Below, in pieces: positions 34,135 through 42,409 of a DNA stretch of 64,000 nt. A model generated the notes under the pieces. The model ran no database searches, had not been told where the DNA came from, and was given only the letters and a program-made list of their open reading frames with translations. The DNA comes from Candidatus Aminicenantota bacterium (GTDB taxonomy: Bacteria > Acidobacteriota > Aminicenantia > Aminicenantales > UBA4085): contig PLMN01000023.1 in assembly GCA_003141555.1 (NCBI GenBank), forward strand, positions 190,506 to 254,505, in the 5' to 3' direction. The first letter of the stretch is position 1; each line of letters begins with the position of its first letter. The translations under genes and the position numbers were made by a program.

Positions 34135-35211
34135 ATGGCTAATCCGTATCGAGTTCTCGTTGTCGGCATGGGCAAACGCGGCAAGCACCATGCCACGGCG
34201 TTCAATGCGAACCCGCGATTCAAGGTCGTCGGTATTTGCGATATTGACCTGGCGCGCTGCGAAGCCGCCGCACCCCTGCTCGGGAACCCCGAGATTGGAA
34301 CCGATGCCGCCGCGCTGGCGTCTTCCCTCAAACCCGACGTGTTCTGTTTCTGCACCCTGCCGACCCTGCGACTCGAGATGATCAAGATCGGCGTCAAGTG
34401 CCGCGCCAAGCTGATCGCGTTCGAGAAGCCCATCGCGCTCTCCAGCGCGGAGGCGATGAAGATGAATAAGCTCCTGGAGCGTAAACCGAAGATCAAGGTG
34501 GTGGTCAGCCATCAGCACCGCTATGGCGCACACTACCGCAAGATCAAGGAGATTATCGCCAGTGGAGCGCTGGGCCGCATTCATACGGTGTACGGGACCG
34601 CCACCGGCTGGATGATGCATATGATGACCCACATGATCGACTCCATGCGCTGGTACAACGGTGAGGCGGAAGCGCTGTGGGTCATGGGCCAGGCGGCAGG
34701 ACGCGGCAAGCTTGCCGATCTTCATTCGTCTCCGGACTATGTCGCCGGGGTCATCCAGTTCGCCAACGGCGTGCGCGGCTATATCGAGACCGGCGCCGGG
34801 GCCCCGGACCAGCCCGAGGTCGAAAAGTGGTGGGGCAAGAACCGCGTCGGAGCGCAGGGCACAGAAGGGTTCGCCGAGGTGCTCACCAACGGCGGCTGGC
34901 GCGCGGTGACGAAGAGCGGCGGCTACCAAAGCGGCGAAGGCGCCATGAATTACGATCTCGACATGCCGCCCTATATCCAAGATATGGCCGACTGGCTGGA
35001 CCATGACAAGATCCATCCCTGCAACTTCGCCAGCGCCTACAAGGGCGCGGAAATCATGGCCGCCATTTGCCGCTCAGCAGTCGAAGGCGGACAGATCGCC
35101 TTGCCCCTAGAGAAAGGCAAGGACGAGCTCAAGGCCCTGCAGAAGGCCATCCCGGATCGCAAGGTCCTGGTGTCGTCACCGGTGAATGCGAAGGAATACG
35201 GACTGGTGTAG
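34135..35211 (+). CDS. Gfo/Idh/MocA-family NAD(P)-dependent dehydrogenase
   Basis: 358 residues. Rossmann loop VVGMGKRGKHHATAF at 9-23, the catalytic EKP motif at about 98-100 (IAFEKPIALS) and the HRY segment of the C-terminal domain. Oxidises or reduces a sugar ring carbon, typically C3. Together with the DegT aminotransferase this pair could make a 3-amino sugar, as NtdA and NtdC do in kanosamine synthesis, though no phosphatase gene of the NtdB type is next to it. 91 bp separate it from the aminotransferase. Confidence 0.9.
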   Translation: MANPYRVLVVGMGKRGKHHATAFNANPRFKVVGICDIDLARCEAAAPLLGNPEIGTDAAALASSLKPDVFCFCTLPTLRLEMIKIGVKCRAKLIAFEKPIALSSAEAMKMNKLLERKPKIKVVVSHQHRYGAHYRKIKEIIASGALGRIHTVYGTATGWMMHMMTHMIDSMRWYNGEAEALWVMGQAAGRGKLADLHSSPDYVAGVIQFANGVRGYIETGAGAPDQPEVEKWWGKNRVGAQGTEGFAEVLTNGGWRAVTKSGGYQSGEGAMNYDLDMPPYIQDMADWLDHDKIHPCNFASAYKGAEIMAAICRSAVEGGQIALPLEKGKDELKALQKAIPDRKVLVSSPVNAKEYGLV

Positions 35212-35219
35212 TTCCATGC

Positions 35220-35335
35220 AAGGGGGGGCCTCAGCCCTCAAAAATGGTCCATTTATAATGTGAGTTTTCCAGCAAAAAAATTGCCTTCCCAATGGGCCAG
35301 GGTCCGGGAAGCAGGTCAGGGTCCCTCAAGACACG
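35220..35335 (-). repeat. IS3-end-like dispersed repeat (full copy)
   Basis: Read on the minus strand it starts with TGACCTGCTTCCCGGACCC and continues CCCATTGGGAAGGCA, then GGAAAACTCACATTAT and ATGGACC. Full copies also lie at about 49648-49742 and 52990-53092, and fragments at 24998, 26490, 31303, 44070, 46920, 48461 and 60790. At 48461 the sequence sits upstream of an IS3-type orfA relic, so the family probably derives from IS3 termini. Confidence 0.7.
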
Positions 35336-35361
35336 AAGTTATAAATGATGCGGCCTATTTT

Positions 35362-35769
35362 TCACCGGCAATTGATCGAGGAGGAGGCGGGTCCCCCAAC
35401 AATGTGGGTATTGCCGCAATTGACGTACAGTTTCTCCCAGACTTCTAGGTTTTTGCCCTTGCTGCCGACCTTCCAATAATCCACCACGGTAACGGTTCTC
35501 GTCTTGGCGTTCGGAACGTGGACGACGCGAACTTGGCCCTTGACCCCGTCGCTCCGTTCCCATTGATAATTGAAGCTCATCGGGTAACTGAGAACCTGGA
35601 TCGTACCGGTGAACTTGATCGTCACCGGACATTGGCCGGCGAAGCTCTCGGGCTTGGCCGTCACCGTAACATCTCCGACATCAGCCGAAAGAGTTACCAC
35701 GAGGCTAGTTACGAAGGCAAGAGACGCAATGATGAACATACTCACCCCGAGAAAACGTGATCTCGTCAT
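35362..35769 (-). CDS. Secreted hypothetical protein
   Basis: 135 residues with a signal peptide (FLGVSMFIIASLAFVTSLVVTLSA). The mature part looks like a single beta-sandwich (VTVTAKPESFAGQCPVTIKFTGTIQV, FNYQWERSDG, RTVTVVDYWKV, NLEVWEKLYV), and two Cys (about 62 and 119) may form a disulfide. I do not recognise a family. ATG 35769 is fixed by a GGAGGT site. The gene ends close to an IS3-end-like repeat. Confidence 0.65.
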   Translation of the reverse strand: MTRSRFLGVSMFIIASLAFVTSLVVTLSADVGDVTVTAKPESFAGQCPVTIKFTGTIQVLSYPMSFNYQWERSDGVKGQVRVVHVPNAKTRTVTVVDYWKVGSKGKNLEVWEKLYVNCGNTHIVGGPASSSINCR

Positions 35770-35928
35770 TTTACCTCCATTTTTTCATGGGACGCGATCC
35801 CATTTTTCTGCTGTCTTTAGATTTGGATACCTTACTTAAATTTATATGCCGCCTCCGAATCGAAGTCAACGTGGGAACGGGTGCGAAACGGAAAACGAAG
35901 AAAAACTTTGATTCATATGGGAAAAGCG

Positions 35929-36035
35929 GCGGGCCATTTATAGCTATTTTAGAACTGCTTTATCCCTTCCCGGAATCCAATCCCTACTTTATCAGCTAAA
36001 AAGCCTCTGTTCGCTCGAGGCCGAAAGATAAAAAG
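35929..36035 (+). repeat. GGGCCATTT dispersed repeat (first copy) in a 397-bp gap
   Basis: About 107 bp of the form GGCGGGCCATTT...TTTTAGAACTG...TCCCTTCCC...ATCAGCTAAAAAGCCTCTGTTCGC. Similar copies at 42077, 43969 and 52861, and a fragment at 48668. No long symmetric ends are seen. No gene was found in the rest of 35770-36115. Confidence 0.7.
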
Positions 36036-36115
36036 AAGTTTATGCTCCCCTCCCCCGTAAATATCGGGGCCGGCATCACTATCGTTGAATGCGCCAAGGT
36101 CTCAGTAATCCAAGC

Positions 36116-36144
36116 TTGACATAGATTTTTGTTGATAGTAACCT
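36116..36144 (+). promoter_or_regulatory. Sigma-70 promoter of the small lipoprotein gene
   Basis: TTGACA (36116-36121), 17 bp, TAACCT (36139-36144); the AAGGAGGG site and ATG 36167 follow. Confidence 0.6.
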
Positions 36145-36166
36145 CAAAATAAAAGGAGGGAGACAT

Positions 36167-36538
36167 ATGAGAATCCCAAAATTTTTTGTTGGAGCTTTCT
36201 TGTTGTTGTTATTGGTCGCGTGCGTCTCGACGCAAGTCACATATCTTAATCCAGGTGGAGAGAGATATTTTCCGACAAATCGGGCTCATATTAAGATCTA
36301 TTTTGATGAGAGAGAAATCCCGGGCCAGTTTGTTGAGTTTGCGATAATTAGAGCTACCGGCCAAGAAGATTTCACGACTGAGAGTGAGATGATGCACAAG
36401 ATTCGAGAAACGGCCGCGGAAATCGGGGCCGATGCCGTTTTCATTGAAAGGATCAAGGAGACGAGCGATAGGCGAGCCGGGGGGTATGGTCTCGGGGAAA
36501 GAAAAGCCAGAGTCATAGCCATTAAATTTAGAAGATAG
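36167..36538 (+). CDS. Small lipoprotein
   Basis: 123 residues with a lipoprotein signal ending in LLLVACVS, Cys19 being lipidated. The mature part (IKIYFDEREIPGQFVEFAIIRATG, HKIRETAAEIGADAVFIERIKE) resembles DUF4156/YiaD-like small outer-membrane lipoproteins in which a beta-alpha-beta fold carries a GADAV turn. The gene is clearly more AT-rich than its neighbours, suggesting transfer from another genome. Strong Shine-Dalgarno site and promoter. Confidence 0.75.
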   Translation: MRIPKFFVGAFLLLLLVACVSTQVTYLNPGGERYFPTNRAHIKIYFDEREIPGQFVEFAIIRATGQEDFTTESEMMHKIRETAAEIGADAVFIERIKETSDRRAGGYGLGERKARVIAIKFRR

Positions 36539-36559
36539 ACGAATCGAACCGGATGATCC

Positions 36560-37165
36560 CTATGACCCGGAATAGACCTCGATTTCGGCGAACTGCATAT
36601 AGTATGCGTTTTCCGCTCCGAGATACCGCAAGTTCGTTCCCACAACCCTCACGTATCGGGCACCGACCGCATTGAAGGCGAAGTGCTGGACTGCGTTTCC
36701 CGGCTTTCCATAGTTCGTTTTTCTTACGACAACCGTCCAGGTCTGGCCGTCCGCGGAGGTCTCGATAGTGAAATCCACGGGAAAGCCCTCGCCCAGGCGG
36801 GCGGGATCGTTCCGTGGATAAATATCGACGCTGCCGACGGTGGCGCTTGCCCCGAGGTCGATCTGGACCCATTCGGTATGGTTTCGTTTCGTGTCGGACG
36901 AGCTCTCCCAGCCACGAGAGCCGGCTTTTTCGTCACGCTGTCCGTCGACAAGAAAACGGGCCCCCCAGCTGCCCCGCTCGTCCGAGCTCGACGCCGACAC
37001 CCTCTTGTTGAGGGCCAGGTTTGTCTTCGCTTGAGACGTCGACGCTTGGGCTTGGGTTTTAGACGCTTGGGGAGTCGACACTTTGGTGCGCTGGGGCAGC
37101 GCGGGAAGGGCGCAGCCTATGACGATAAGGGCGATCAACGAAAATCGAAAACTGGAGCGAATCAT
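36560..37165 (-). CDS. Secreted F5/8 type C (discoidin) domain protein
   Basis: 201 residues. Signal peptide (FSLIALIVIGCALPALP), a Ser/Thr/Gln-rich linker, and one F5/8 type C domain at about 48-200 (NLALNKRVSASSSDERGSWGARFLVDGQ, WVQIDLGASATVGSVDIYPRND, FTIETSADGQTW, YVRVVGTN). Such domains bind carbohydrate. No catalytic domain is attached, so it could be a stand-alone glycan-binding protein. 13 bp lie between its start and the stop of the next minus-strand gene upstream. Confidence 0.88.
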   Translation of the reverse strand: MIRSSFRFSLIALIVIGCALPALPQRTKVSTPQASKTQAQASTSQAKTNLALNKRVSASSSDERGSWGARFLVDGQRDEKAGSRGWESSSDTKRNHTEWVQIDLGASATVGSVDIYPRNDPARLGEGFPVDFTIETSADGQTWTVVVRKTNYGKPGNAVQHFAFNAVGARYVRVVGTNLRYLGAENAYYMQFAEIEVYSGS

Positions 37166-37178
37166 GGTTCCTTCCTAA

Positions 37179-37763
37179 TTACCGCCAGGACGAGAATTCG
37201 CCCTCGATCCGGTCGAGGAGGCGGCGACATTCGCCCAGCCCGCGCGGCCCCGCCGCGCCGCGATTCATTCTCTGCTCGAACGGCCGACCGTCGCGGCGCA
37301 TCCTGTTGAAGTCGCCCTGCATCCCGCCCTGCCGCATCTGTTCTTCGAGCTGGCGGAACGAGGCCGCCACATAGAGGGAGGCGTTGTACAGGTTAGTCCG
37401 CAGGGATTCGGCGCGGAAAAAATTGCCCTGGGCCTGGGCCAGTTTGCTGAACAGGCGGCAGGCAGCGGCGAACTCCTCGGACTTGAAAAGAATGGCCTGC
37501 TCCTGGTTGGAGATGACCCCGTTCCAGCCCATAAAATAGTCAAAGCTCGTCTGGGACAGGTATTCCGCCTGTTGCACGAGGTCGACGCTCAATTGGCCGA
37601 CGAAGGAGCGTCGGTCGCCGCGCATCGGCTCGTTTCTCTGGAATCGGGGATCGCCTTGCCGGTATTGGGGGTTGTCTCCCGGTGCAGGCGATTGGGCGCC
37701 GGATTGGACGCTGAACGCAAGCGCCAGAATCAAGGCCGTGATGAAAACAATGGATCTACGCAT
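37179..37763 (-). CDS. Secreted hypothetical protein
   Basis: 194 residues from ATG 37763, set by GGAGGAGG. The signal peptide (FITALILALAFSVQSGAQ) is followed by a Pro/Arg/Gln-rich segment, a mostly helical middle (FVGQLSVDLVQQAEYLSQTSFDYFMGW, EEFAAACRLFSKLAQAQGNFFRAESL) and an Arg/Gly-rich tail. I do not recognise a family. It is likely co-expressed with the F5/8 type C gene downstream. Confidence 0.6.
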   Translation of the reverse strand: MRRSIVFITALILALAFSVQSGAQSPAPGDNPQYRQGDPRFQRNEPMRGDRRSFVGQLSVDLVQQAEYLSQTSFDYFMGWNGVISNQEQAILFKSEEFAAACRLFSKLAQAQGNFFRAESLRTNLYNASLYVAASFRQLEEQMRQGGMQGDFNRMRRDGRPFEQRMNRGAAGPRGLGECRRLLDRIEGEFSSWR

Positions 37764-37843
37764 GAAAACCTCCTCCCTGCTTAAGATCTTTGAAGTCATT
37801 TTACCACAATGACCCGCCTTATACTAAAGAAATACAATAATGA

Positions 37844-39592
37844 CTACCGGACCGCTCCTGATTTTCGGAACATGGGCGCGGGCGGCGGCTGAGGGGGAGG
37901 AGGCGGAAACAACGGAGCGCCCGGAGCCGGCGCGGGCCGTTGGAGGATTCCATCCGCCCAATCCTTGATTTCCTGATCGGGATCCTGGGTCCGAAGTTTT
38001 TCCACGATCGGTTTGGCTTCCTCCGGAAAACCTCTATTCCATTTGTAGAGGACATTGAGCGCGGCCAGCTTAAATTCTTTACGCGGCGACTTCAAGGAGC
38101 GAAGAAGGATCGGCTTGGCCGCCGCGGAAGTGCTCTCATATCCCCAAAGGCTCATCACGGCTTCCGAAGCGACTCGGGGATCGGAATCCTCGACCGTTTG
38201 AAACAAGACCTTCTGGATTTCGGGGGCCGCGCTCATGATTCCCAAGGCGAATATCGCCCCCTGACGGACCACCGCGTCCGGATCTTTGGCCAGGAGAATG
38301 AGCTTGGGAACCGCAAGGGTAGGATCCGGACCGACCAAGCCCAAGGCTTGGGCGGCCGCCGAGCGGACTCCTCCATCGGAATCTGCCAGCGCGGCCATCA
38401 AGACGCCGGCCGAGTCCCGGGCGTGCAGCCCCAATTTGGCGAATGCCATCGCGGATCGGATGCGCTCCGGCGCCGAAGGGTTCTTGAGTCCGGCCGTGAA
38501 TATCGGAACGAGGCTTAGGCCTTCGTCGCCACTGATTTGCAGCGAATTCAAGGCGGCTTCCCGGACGGCGGAATCGTTATCTTTCCAGGCCCTGGCCAGA
38601 CTCTCGGCGACGAACTTCTTGTTTCCCTTCACGGTCCATAGGGCGGAGACGACGGCGAGTCGGACGGCCGGGTTGGGATGGCCAAGGGCAGCGGTCAGGG
38701 CGGGCAAAGCCGTCCCGCCCATCCGGGCGAGGGCGATGCCGGCCCGGTCGCAAATCGGACGCTGGCCCCTGAGGAGAAGATCCTTGAGGGGGGGCACCGC
38801 GGTCTCTCCCATCATGTCAAACGGGACCCGGGATACCAAGTCTTCAACAGCAAGGATCTCGGGAATTTTTGGAACAAGGAGAGGTCCCAGATCACGCATG
38901 GCCATGAAGAGGGCGTCCTCGACGACCATATCCGAGTCGCGGGACGCAAGGACGATGTCGACGGCCGCGGGAGATCCCGTTTTGCCGAATCCGGCGACGG
39001 CCAGGGCTCGAATATCCGGGTTCGGCGAGCGGAGGGCCGCTCTCAGGGTTGGATAATCCGGTCCGTCCACGGCGGCAAGGCCGACCATGCCTCCCCATTG
39101 GATGTTGTGGTTCTCGGAGGCGAGGGCTGCCTTGAGGATCGGAATCGCTTTTCGGGCCTGCGATCCCATGGTTTTGAGGGCCCGGAGGCTGAGGTCGGAT
39201 TCGAGGTTGATCTCGCCCGAGGTCCCCCGCTTGGCCAGTTCCTCGGCCGCGGCCGGTCCCATGGCCGCCAAGGCTCGCGCGATATCGACGGTGATTCGCT
39301 CGAGGACCGAATCGTCTTGGGGCATTTTCCCCTCGTCGGTAAGCCGCTTGAATCGCGGTGCGAGGATGAGGGTAGCGTTGACGAATATCGTGTCCAGTTC
39401 ACCGGGACCGAATTTAGCCAAGGCGGCTACGGCGGCGTCCCGGACTTGTTGGTCGGAGCTTTCGAGACGTTTCAAGAGGTCTTCGGTGCTTTGGCCGGCG
39501 CCGGACGCAGGAACGGACGTTACAGATAGCGCCAGGGCCAAAATAAGAATCGGAGCGATTTGGAGTCTCTTCGGCGCGCGGAAAAATCTCAT
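37844..39592 (-). CDS. Secreted HEAT-repeat protein
   Basis: 582 residues with a signal peptide (IAPILILALALSVTSVPASGAG). About 12 HEAT or PBS-lyase-like repeats follow, e.g. LLKRLESSDQQVRDAAVAALAKFGP, ALGHPNPAVRLAVVSALWTVKGN and LADSDGGVRSAAAQALGLVG. The C-terminal 40 residues are Pro-rich (APAPGAPLFPPPPPQPPPAP), which could reach the cell wall or partners. A scaffold function is expected; no catalytic motif is seen. Confidence 0.82.
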   Translation of the reverse strand: MRFFRAPKRLQIAPILILALALSVTSVPASGAGQSTEDLLKRLESSDQQVRDAAVAALAKFGPGELDTIFVNATLILAPRFKRLTDEGKMPQDDSVLERITVDIARALAAMGPAAAEELAKRGTSGEINLESDLSLRALKTMGSQARKAIPILKAALASENHNIQWGGMVGLAAVDGPDYPTLRAALRSPNPDIRALAVAGFGKTGSPAAVDIVLASRDSDMVVEDALFMAMRDLGPLLVPKIPEILAVEDLVSRVPFDMMGETAVPPLKDLLLRGQRPICDRAGIALARMGGTALPALTAALGHPNPAVRLAVVSALWTVKGNKKFVAESLARAWKDNDSAVREAALNSLQISGDEGLSLVPIFTAGLKNPSAPERIRSAMAFAKLGLHARDSAGVLMAALADSDGGVRSAAAQALGLVGPDPTLAVPKLILLAKDPDAVVRQGAIFALGIMSAAPEIQKVLFQTVEDSDPRVASEAVMSLWGYESTSAAAKPILLRSLKSPRKEFKLAALNVLYKWNRGFPEEAKPIVEKLRTQDPDQEIKDWADGILQRPAPAPGAPLFPPPPPQPPPAPMFRKSGAVR

Positions 39593-39670
39593 AGTCCTGC
39601 CTCCTGTCGTCCCATCATTTGATAGCGGCTTGGATTTGTTTCAATAAATCCCGCATTGACCCGCCTCTAT

Positions 39671-39735
39671 TTAGTGTACCACCTGTGAAGTGAGAGTTCT
39701 AGGCAAACCCCAAAACTGGCCCTGCCAAAAGTGGA
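39671..39735. repeat. Terminal-repeat copy and IS-like fragment in a 296-bp gap
   Basis: 39671-39695 (TTAGTGTACCACCTGTGAAGTG) is a minus-strand copy of the terminal repeat seen at 31463, 48424 and 48747. The following bases resemble the inner flank of the IS3-end-like family. No gene is seen in 39593-39888; an open frame continuing into the next gene in another register is rejected. Confidence 0.55.
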
Positions 39736-39888
39736 ATTTTCTGGCGGTCATCCACACCGCCAACAGCGAGGATCTAATGGGGATCTTCATCGGGGCTTCG
39801 CGGGAGCCGGGCGTGGCTGGCTCTTGTCCCCGGCGCGCCGTTCGGCTAGGATGGGTCATGGCTGCCTCGCCTACAAAGAGGAGAAAGC

Positions 39889-40257
39889 ATGAACGTCAGT
39901 CCCGTTCTTCAGCTCGGGCTCTCCATCGTCTTCATGGCCCTCACGATCCTGTTCGCGGAACGGATCGTGCTGCGTCTCAAGCGCCTGCCGATTTGGCAAG
40001 CCCTGGTAATCGCCGCGACGAGCAATCTCCTGGGCAAACTCTTCGTCTCCGGGCTTTATTGGCCCGGGGCCTTGTCCTACTCGCTCCCGACGCTCGTCTT
40101 TCTCCTTCTCTCGCTCCTCTTCTTCAAGCCTAAAATCGGCAAGCTCATCCTTTACTGGCTGGTCGGTTTCGCCGCTTATCTGGCGATTCATATCCTGATT
40201 TCGACGGTCCTCGACTGGACGTTCATGTTTCCCTTCTGGCCGGTCAAGCTATGGTAA
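39889..40257 (+). CDS. Small integral membrane protein
   Basis: 122 residues, most of them in four hydrophobic segments (LQLGLSIVFMALTILFAERIV, IWQALVIAATSNLLGKLFVSGL, LPTLVFLLLSLLFF, LILYWLVGFAAYLAIHILIST). No family recognised. GAGG lies 9 nt before the ATG. Stands alone. Confidence 0.6.
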   Translation: MNVSPVLQLGLSIVFMALTILFAERIVLRLKRLPIWQALVIAATSNLLGKLFVSGLYWPGALSYSLPTLVFLLLSLLFFKPKIGKLILYWLVGFAAYLAIHILISTVLDWTFMFPFWPVKLW

Positions 40258-40464
40258 GCGCTAAGAAGGCCGGGTCAACTAAAGTCGGCAACTTCTGAGC
40301 AATCGTAGTAAAATTCCTCCTGTCTTTCGGCTTGCCGATCGAAGAGAGTTCAAGATGGCTCTTCTTTCAAAACAAATTGCAAACGTCGTTATACATTAGT
40401 CCAACCCTTCAGGGTGCGTTTCCGTATTTTGAAACAGAGGGATTCTTTCAGAGGAGGTCATTAT

Positions 40465-41022
40465 ATGGAAGACCAAGACGTTAAAAATATCCTGAATTCC
40501 ATCGAGAAGCTGAAACTTCGCAACAGCCGGCTCACTAGGGCATTGACGGCATCGGTGTCCGTCCTAACCCTTGGGATTATCGCGCTGGCTGTGCTCGGCG
40601 TCCCGTCGAAGACCGCTTTCACGGCAGGCGGTGTCCTCACGGTGCGTGGGCTTGTCGTCGTCGATGGAAACGGCGTAGAAAGGGTCAGGATTGAGGCGCC
40701 TCTTCCCGACCCCCTGGTTTTGGGCAAGCGGTTTCCGCGCGGAGGAGTGGTCAGCGGGATTTTATTGTCCGATGAGGAAGGCAACGAAAGAAGTGGCTAT
40801 GTAACATCCGACGGCTATCCCAACGTCTTCTTCACCCTGGACAGCCTGGCCCGCCAACATGTCCTCTTCATCACAGAACCCCAGGGCGATCCAACGCTAC
40901 GGTTATGGGACGGGACGAGCGTATCCACACTTTCGGCGGGCTCGGACGGCCCCGGGCTGAAACTCGTGGCCGGCGAGAAAACGCTTCTGGAAATCCCTGC
41001 TCGTAAGCCGGCCATCAAGTAA
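40465..41022 (+). CDS. Membrane-anchored hypothetical protein
   Basis: 185 residues from ATG 40465, which has GAGGAGG upstream. A short helical N-terminus (VKNILNSIEKLKLRNSRLTRAL) precedes one membrane segment (SVSVLTLGIIALAVLGV). The outer part starts with LTVRGLVVVDGNGVERVRIEAPLPDP and continues with repeated short strands (GYVTSDGYPNVFFTLD, LRLWDGTSVSTLSAGSDGPGLKLVAGEK), a pattern seen in phage-tail-spike-like or secreted beta-rich proteins. 14 bp before the WD40 gene, so probably co-transcribed. Confidence 0.6.
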   Translation: MEDQDVKNILNSIEKLKLRNSRLTRALTASVSVLTLGIIALAVLGVPSKTAFTAGGVLTVRGLVVVDGNGVERVRIEAPLPDPLVLGKRFPRGGVVSGILLSDEEGNERSGYVTSDGYPNVFFTLDSLARQHVLFITEPQGDPTLRLWDGTSVSTLSAGSDGPGLKLVAGEKTLLEIPARKPAIK

Positions 41023-41036
41023 GAAAGGGAGCCGCC

Positions 41037-42050
41037 ATGAAAATGCCCAGGGAGTTTTTCGGTTGGATCTTCATCATGTCTATGGCGTATCTCTCGGTGC
41101 CGTTCCTCAACGCTCAAGACGGCTCCCCGCAAATCGGGATCTGGAAAGGGCATGATTCCGGAATCAGTGGCCTTGACCTGAGCCAGGACGGAACCAGGCT
41201 CGTGACCTGTGGGTTGGACGGAACCATTCGGCTTTGGGATGCGCATACAGGCCGGACTCTACGAGTCCTGCGAAGCCGGGAGACTGAATTTTACGCTGTC
41301 GCTTTCTCCCATACAGCGAAATTCATCGTGGCGACGGGCGACAAAGGGGAGATATCAGTTTTCGATGCGCAATCAGGGAAAACTGTCCGCGAACTCCAGG
41401 GTTTGGAGGGTTGGTCTGTGGATTTGGCCTTGTCTCCCGACGGGCGGTTCGCGGCAGCTTGGAGCATGGACGGCCACATCCTGATTTGGGATATCGAAGC
41501 AAATGCAAAGCCGTGTGTTCTTGCGGGAGACCCCGGAAAGTGGGGAATGTCGCTGGCCTGGTCCCCTGACGGCCGCATTTTGGCAGCAGGGCGGGTGTCC
41601 ATCACGCTTTGGGACTTCAAAAAGGGCACTCGTTCAGGTGAACTTTCTGGCCACAAGGATTTCATCAGAAATATGGCTTTTTCGCCGGACGGCCGCCTGC
41701 TGGCGTCGACTGGATTGGACAAAACCGTCAGGGTCTGGGAGATCCCGGCGGCCCGCGAACTCTACACTCTCAGGCCAGAGGGCTTTGTCCATCCCTCGAC
41801 AATCGGTCCTGTGACCGAACCGATCCTGGTCCCCCTACTCGCCGTAAGTTTCTCCCCCGACGGAAAGACGCTGGCGACGGCGGGAGCGGATCGCCTCGTG
41901 CGCCTCTGGGAGGCCGAAACCGGACGCTTCATCCGGTCGTTCCAAGGGCATGCCATGAGCGTGACGGCATTGGCCTTCAGCCCAGATGGGAAGACGCTTT
42001 ATTCGGCCAGCCTTGACAAAACCATCCGTGTCTGGCGGCTTGCACGATAA
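41037..42050 (+). CDS. Secreted WD40-repeat beta-propeller protein
   Basis: 337 residues. An N-terminal signal-like segment (FFGWIFIMSMAYLSVPFLNAQ) is followed by seven WD40 repeats, enough for one closed propeller. Examples: ISGLDLSQDGTRLVTCGLDGTIRLWD, VDLALSPDGRFAAAWSMDGHILIWD, IRNMAFSPDGRLLASTGLDKTVRVWE and VTALAFSPDGKTLYSASLDKTIRVWR. A protein-interaction platform in the periplasm; no enzymatic motif. Confidence 0.85.
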   Translation: MKMPREFFGWIFIMSMAYLSVPFLNAQDGSPQIGIWKGHDSGISGLDLSQDGTRLVTCGLDGTIRLWDAHTGRTLRVLRSRETEFYAVAFSHTAKFIVATGDKGEISVFDAQSGKTVRELQGLEGWSVDLALSPDGRFAAAWSMDGHILIWDIEANAKPCVLAGDPGKWGMSLAWSPDGRILAAGRVSITLWDFKKGTRSGELSGHKDFIRNMAFSPDGRLLASTGLDKTVRVWEIPAARELYTLRPEGFVHPSTIGPVTEPILVPLLAVSFSPDGKTLATAGADRLVRLWEAETGRFIRSFQGHAMSVTALAFSPDGKTLYSASLDKTIRVWRLAR

Positions 42051-42076
42051 GGCTTCAAGGATAGGGGGAGACTGGC

Positions 42077-42172
42077 GGGCCATTTGTGTTTATTTTAGAA
42101 CTGTCCTGTCCCTTCCCGAAGTCAAATCCCTGCTCTATCAGCTGGAAAGCCTCTGTTCGCAGGAGGCAGGAA
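42077..42172 (+). repeat. GGGCCATTT dispersed repeat (second copy) in a 359-bp gap
   Basis: About 96 bp closely matching the copies at 35929 and 43969. The remaining 42173-42409 shows no gene; a GGTAGGAGG site at about 42394 serves the next gene. Confidence 0.7.
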
Positions 42173-42409
42173 TATGAAAAGGGAGTTGAAACGGATGGTA
42201 ACGCTTGAAACCTTGCCAAATGGGGTCAGCTAAAATATTATGAGATCGAGAACCCGTAGCTTAAAAAGTCCGCTCACGAGTCCGAAAACGTCTGACGATA
42301 TATCCACCGAAGCATAGATGCAAATCAGGGAATCAAAGGATGGTGACTGAGTGTATACATACCCGGACGCTGGGAGCCCAAATGTAAATTCCGGGTAGGA
42401 GGCTTTTTA

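Noticed and set aside
39690..40133. 147-codon open frame in another register over the membrane protein gene
   Set aside because: It overlaps a gene with a good ribosome site and four clear membrane segments; the overlapping frame has no protein-like pattern.
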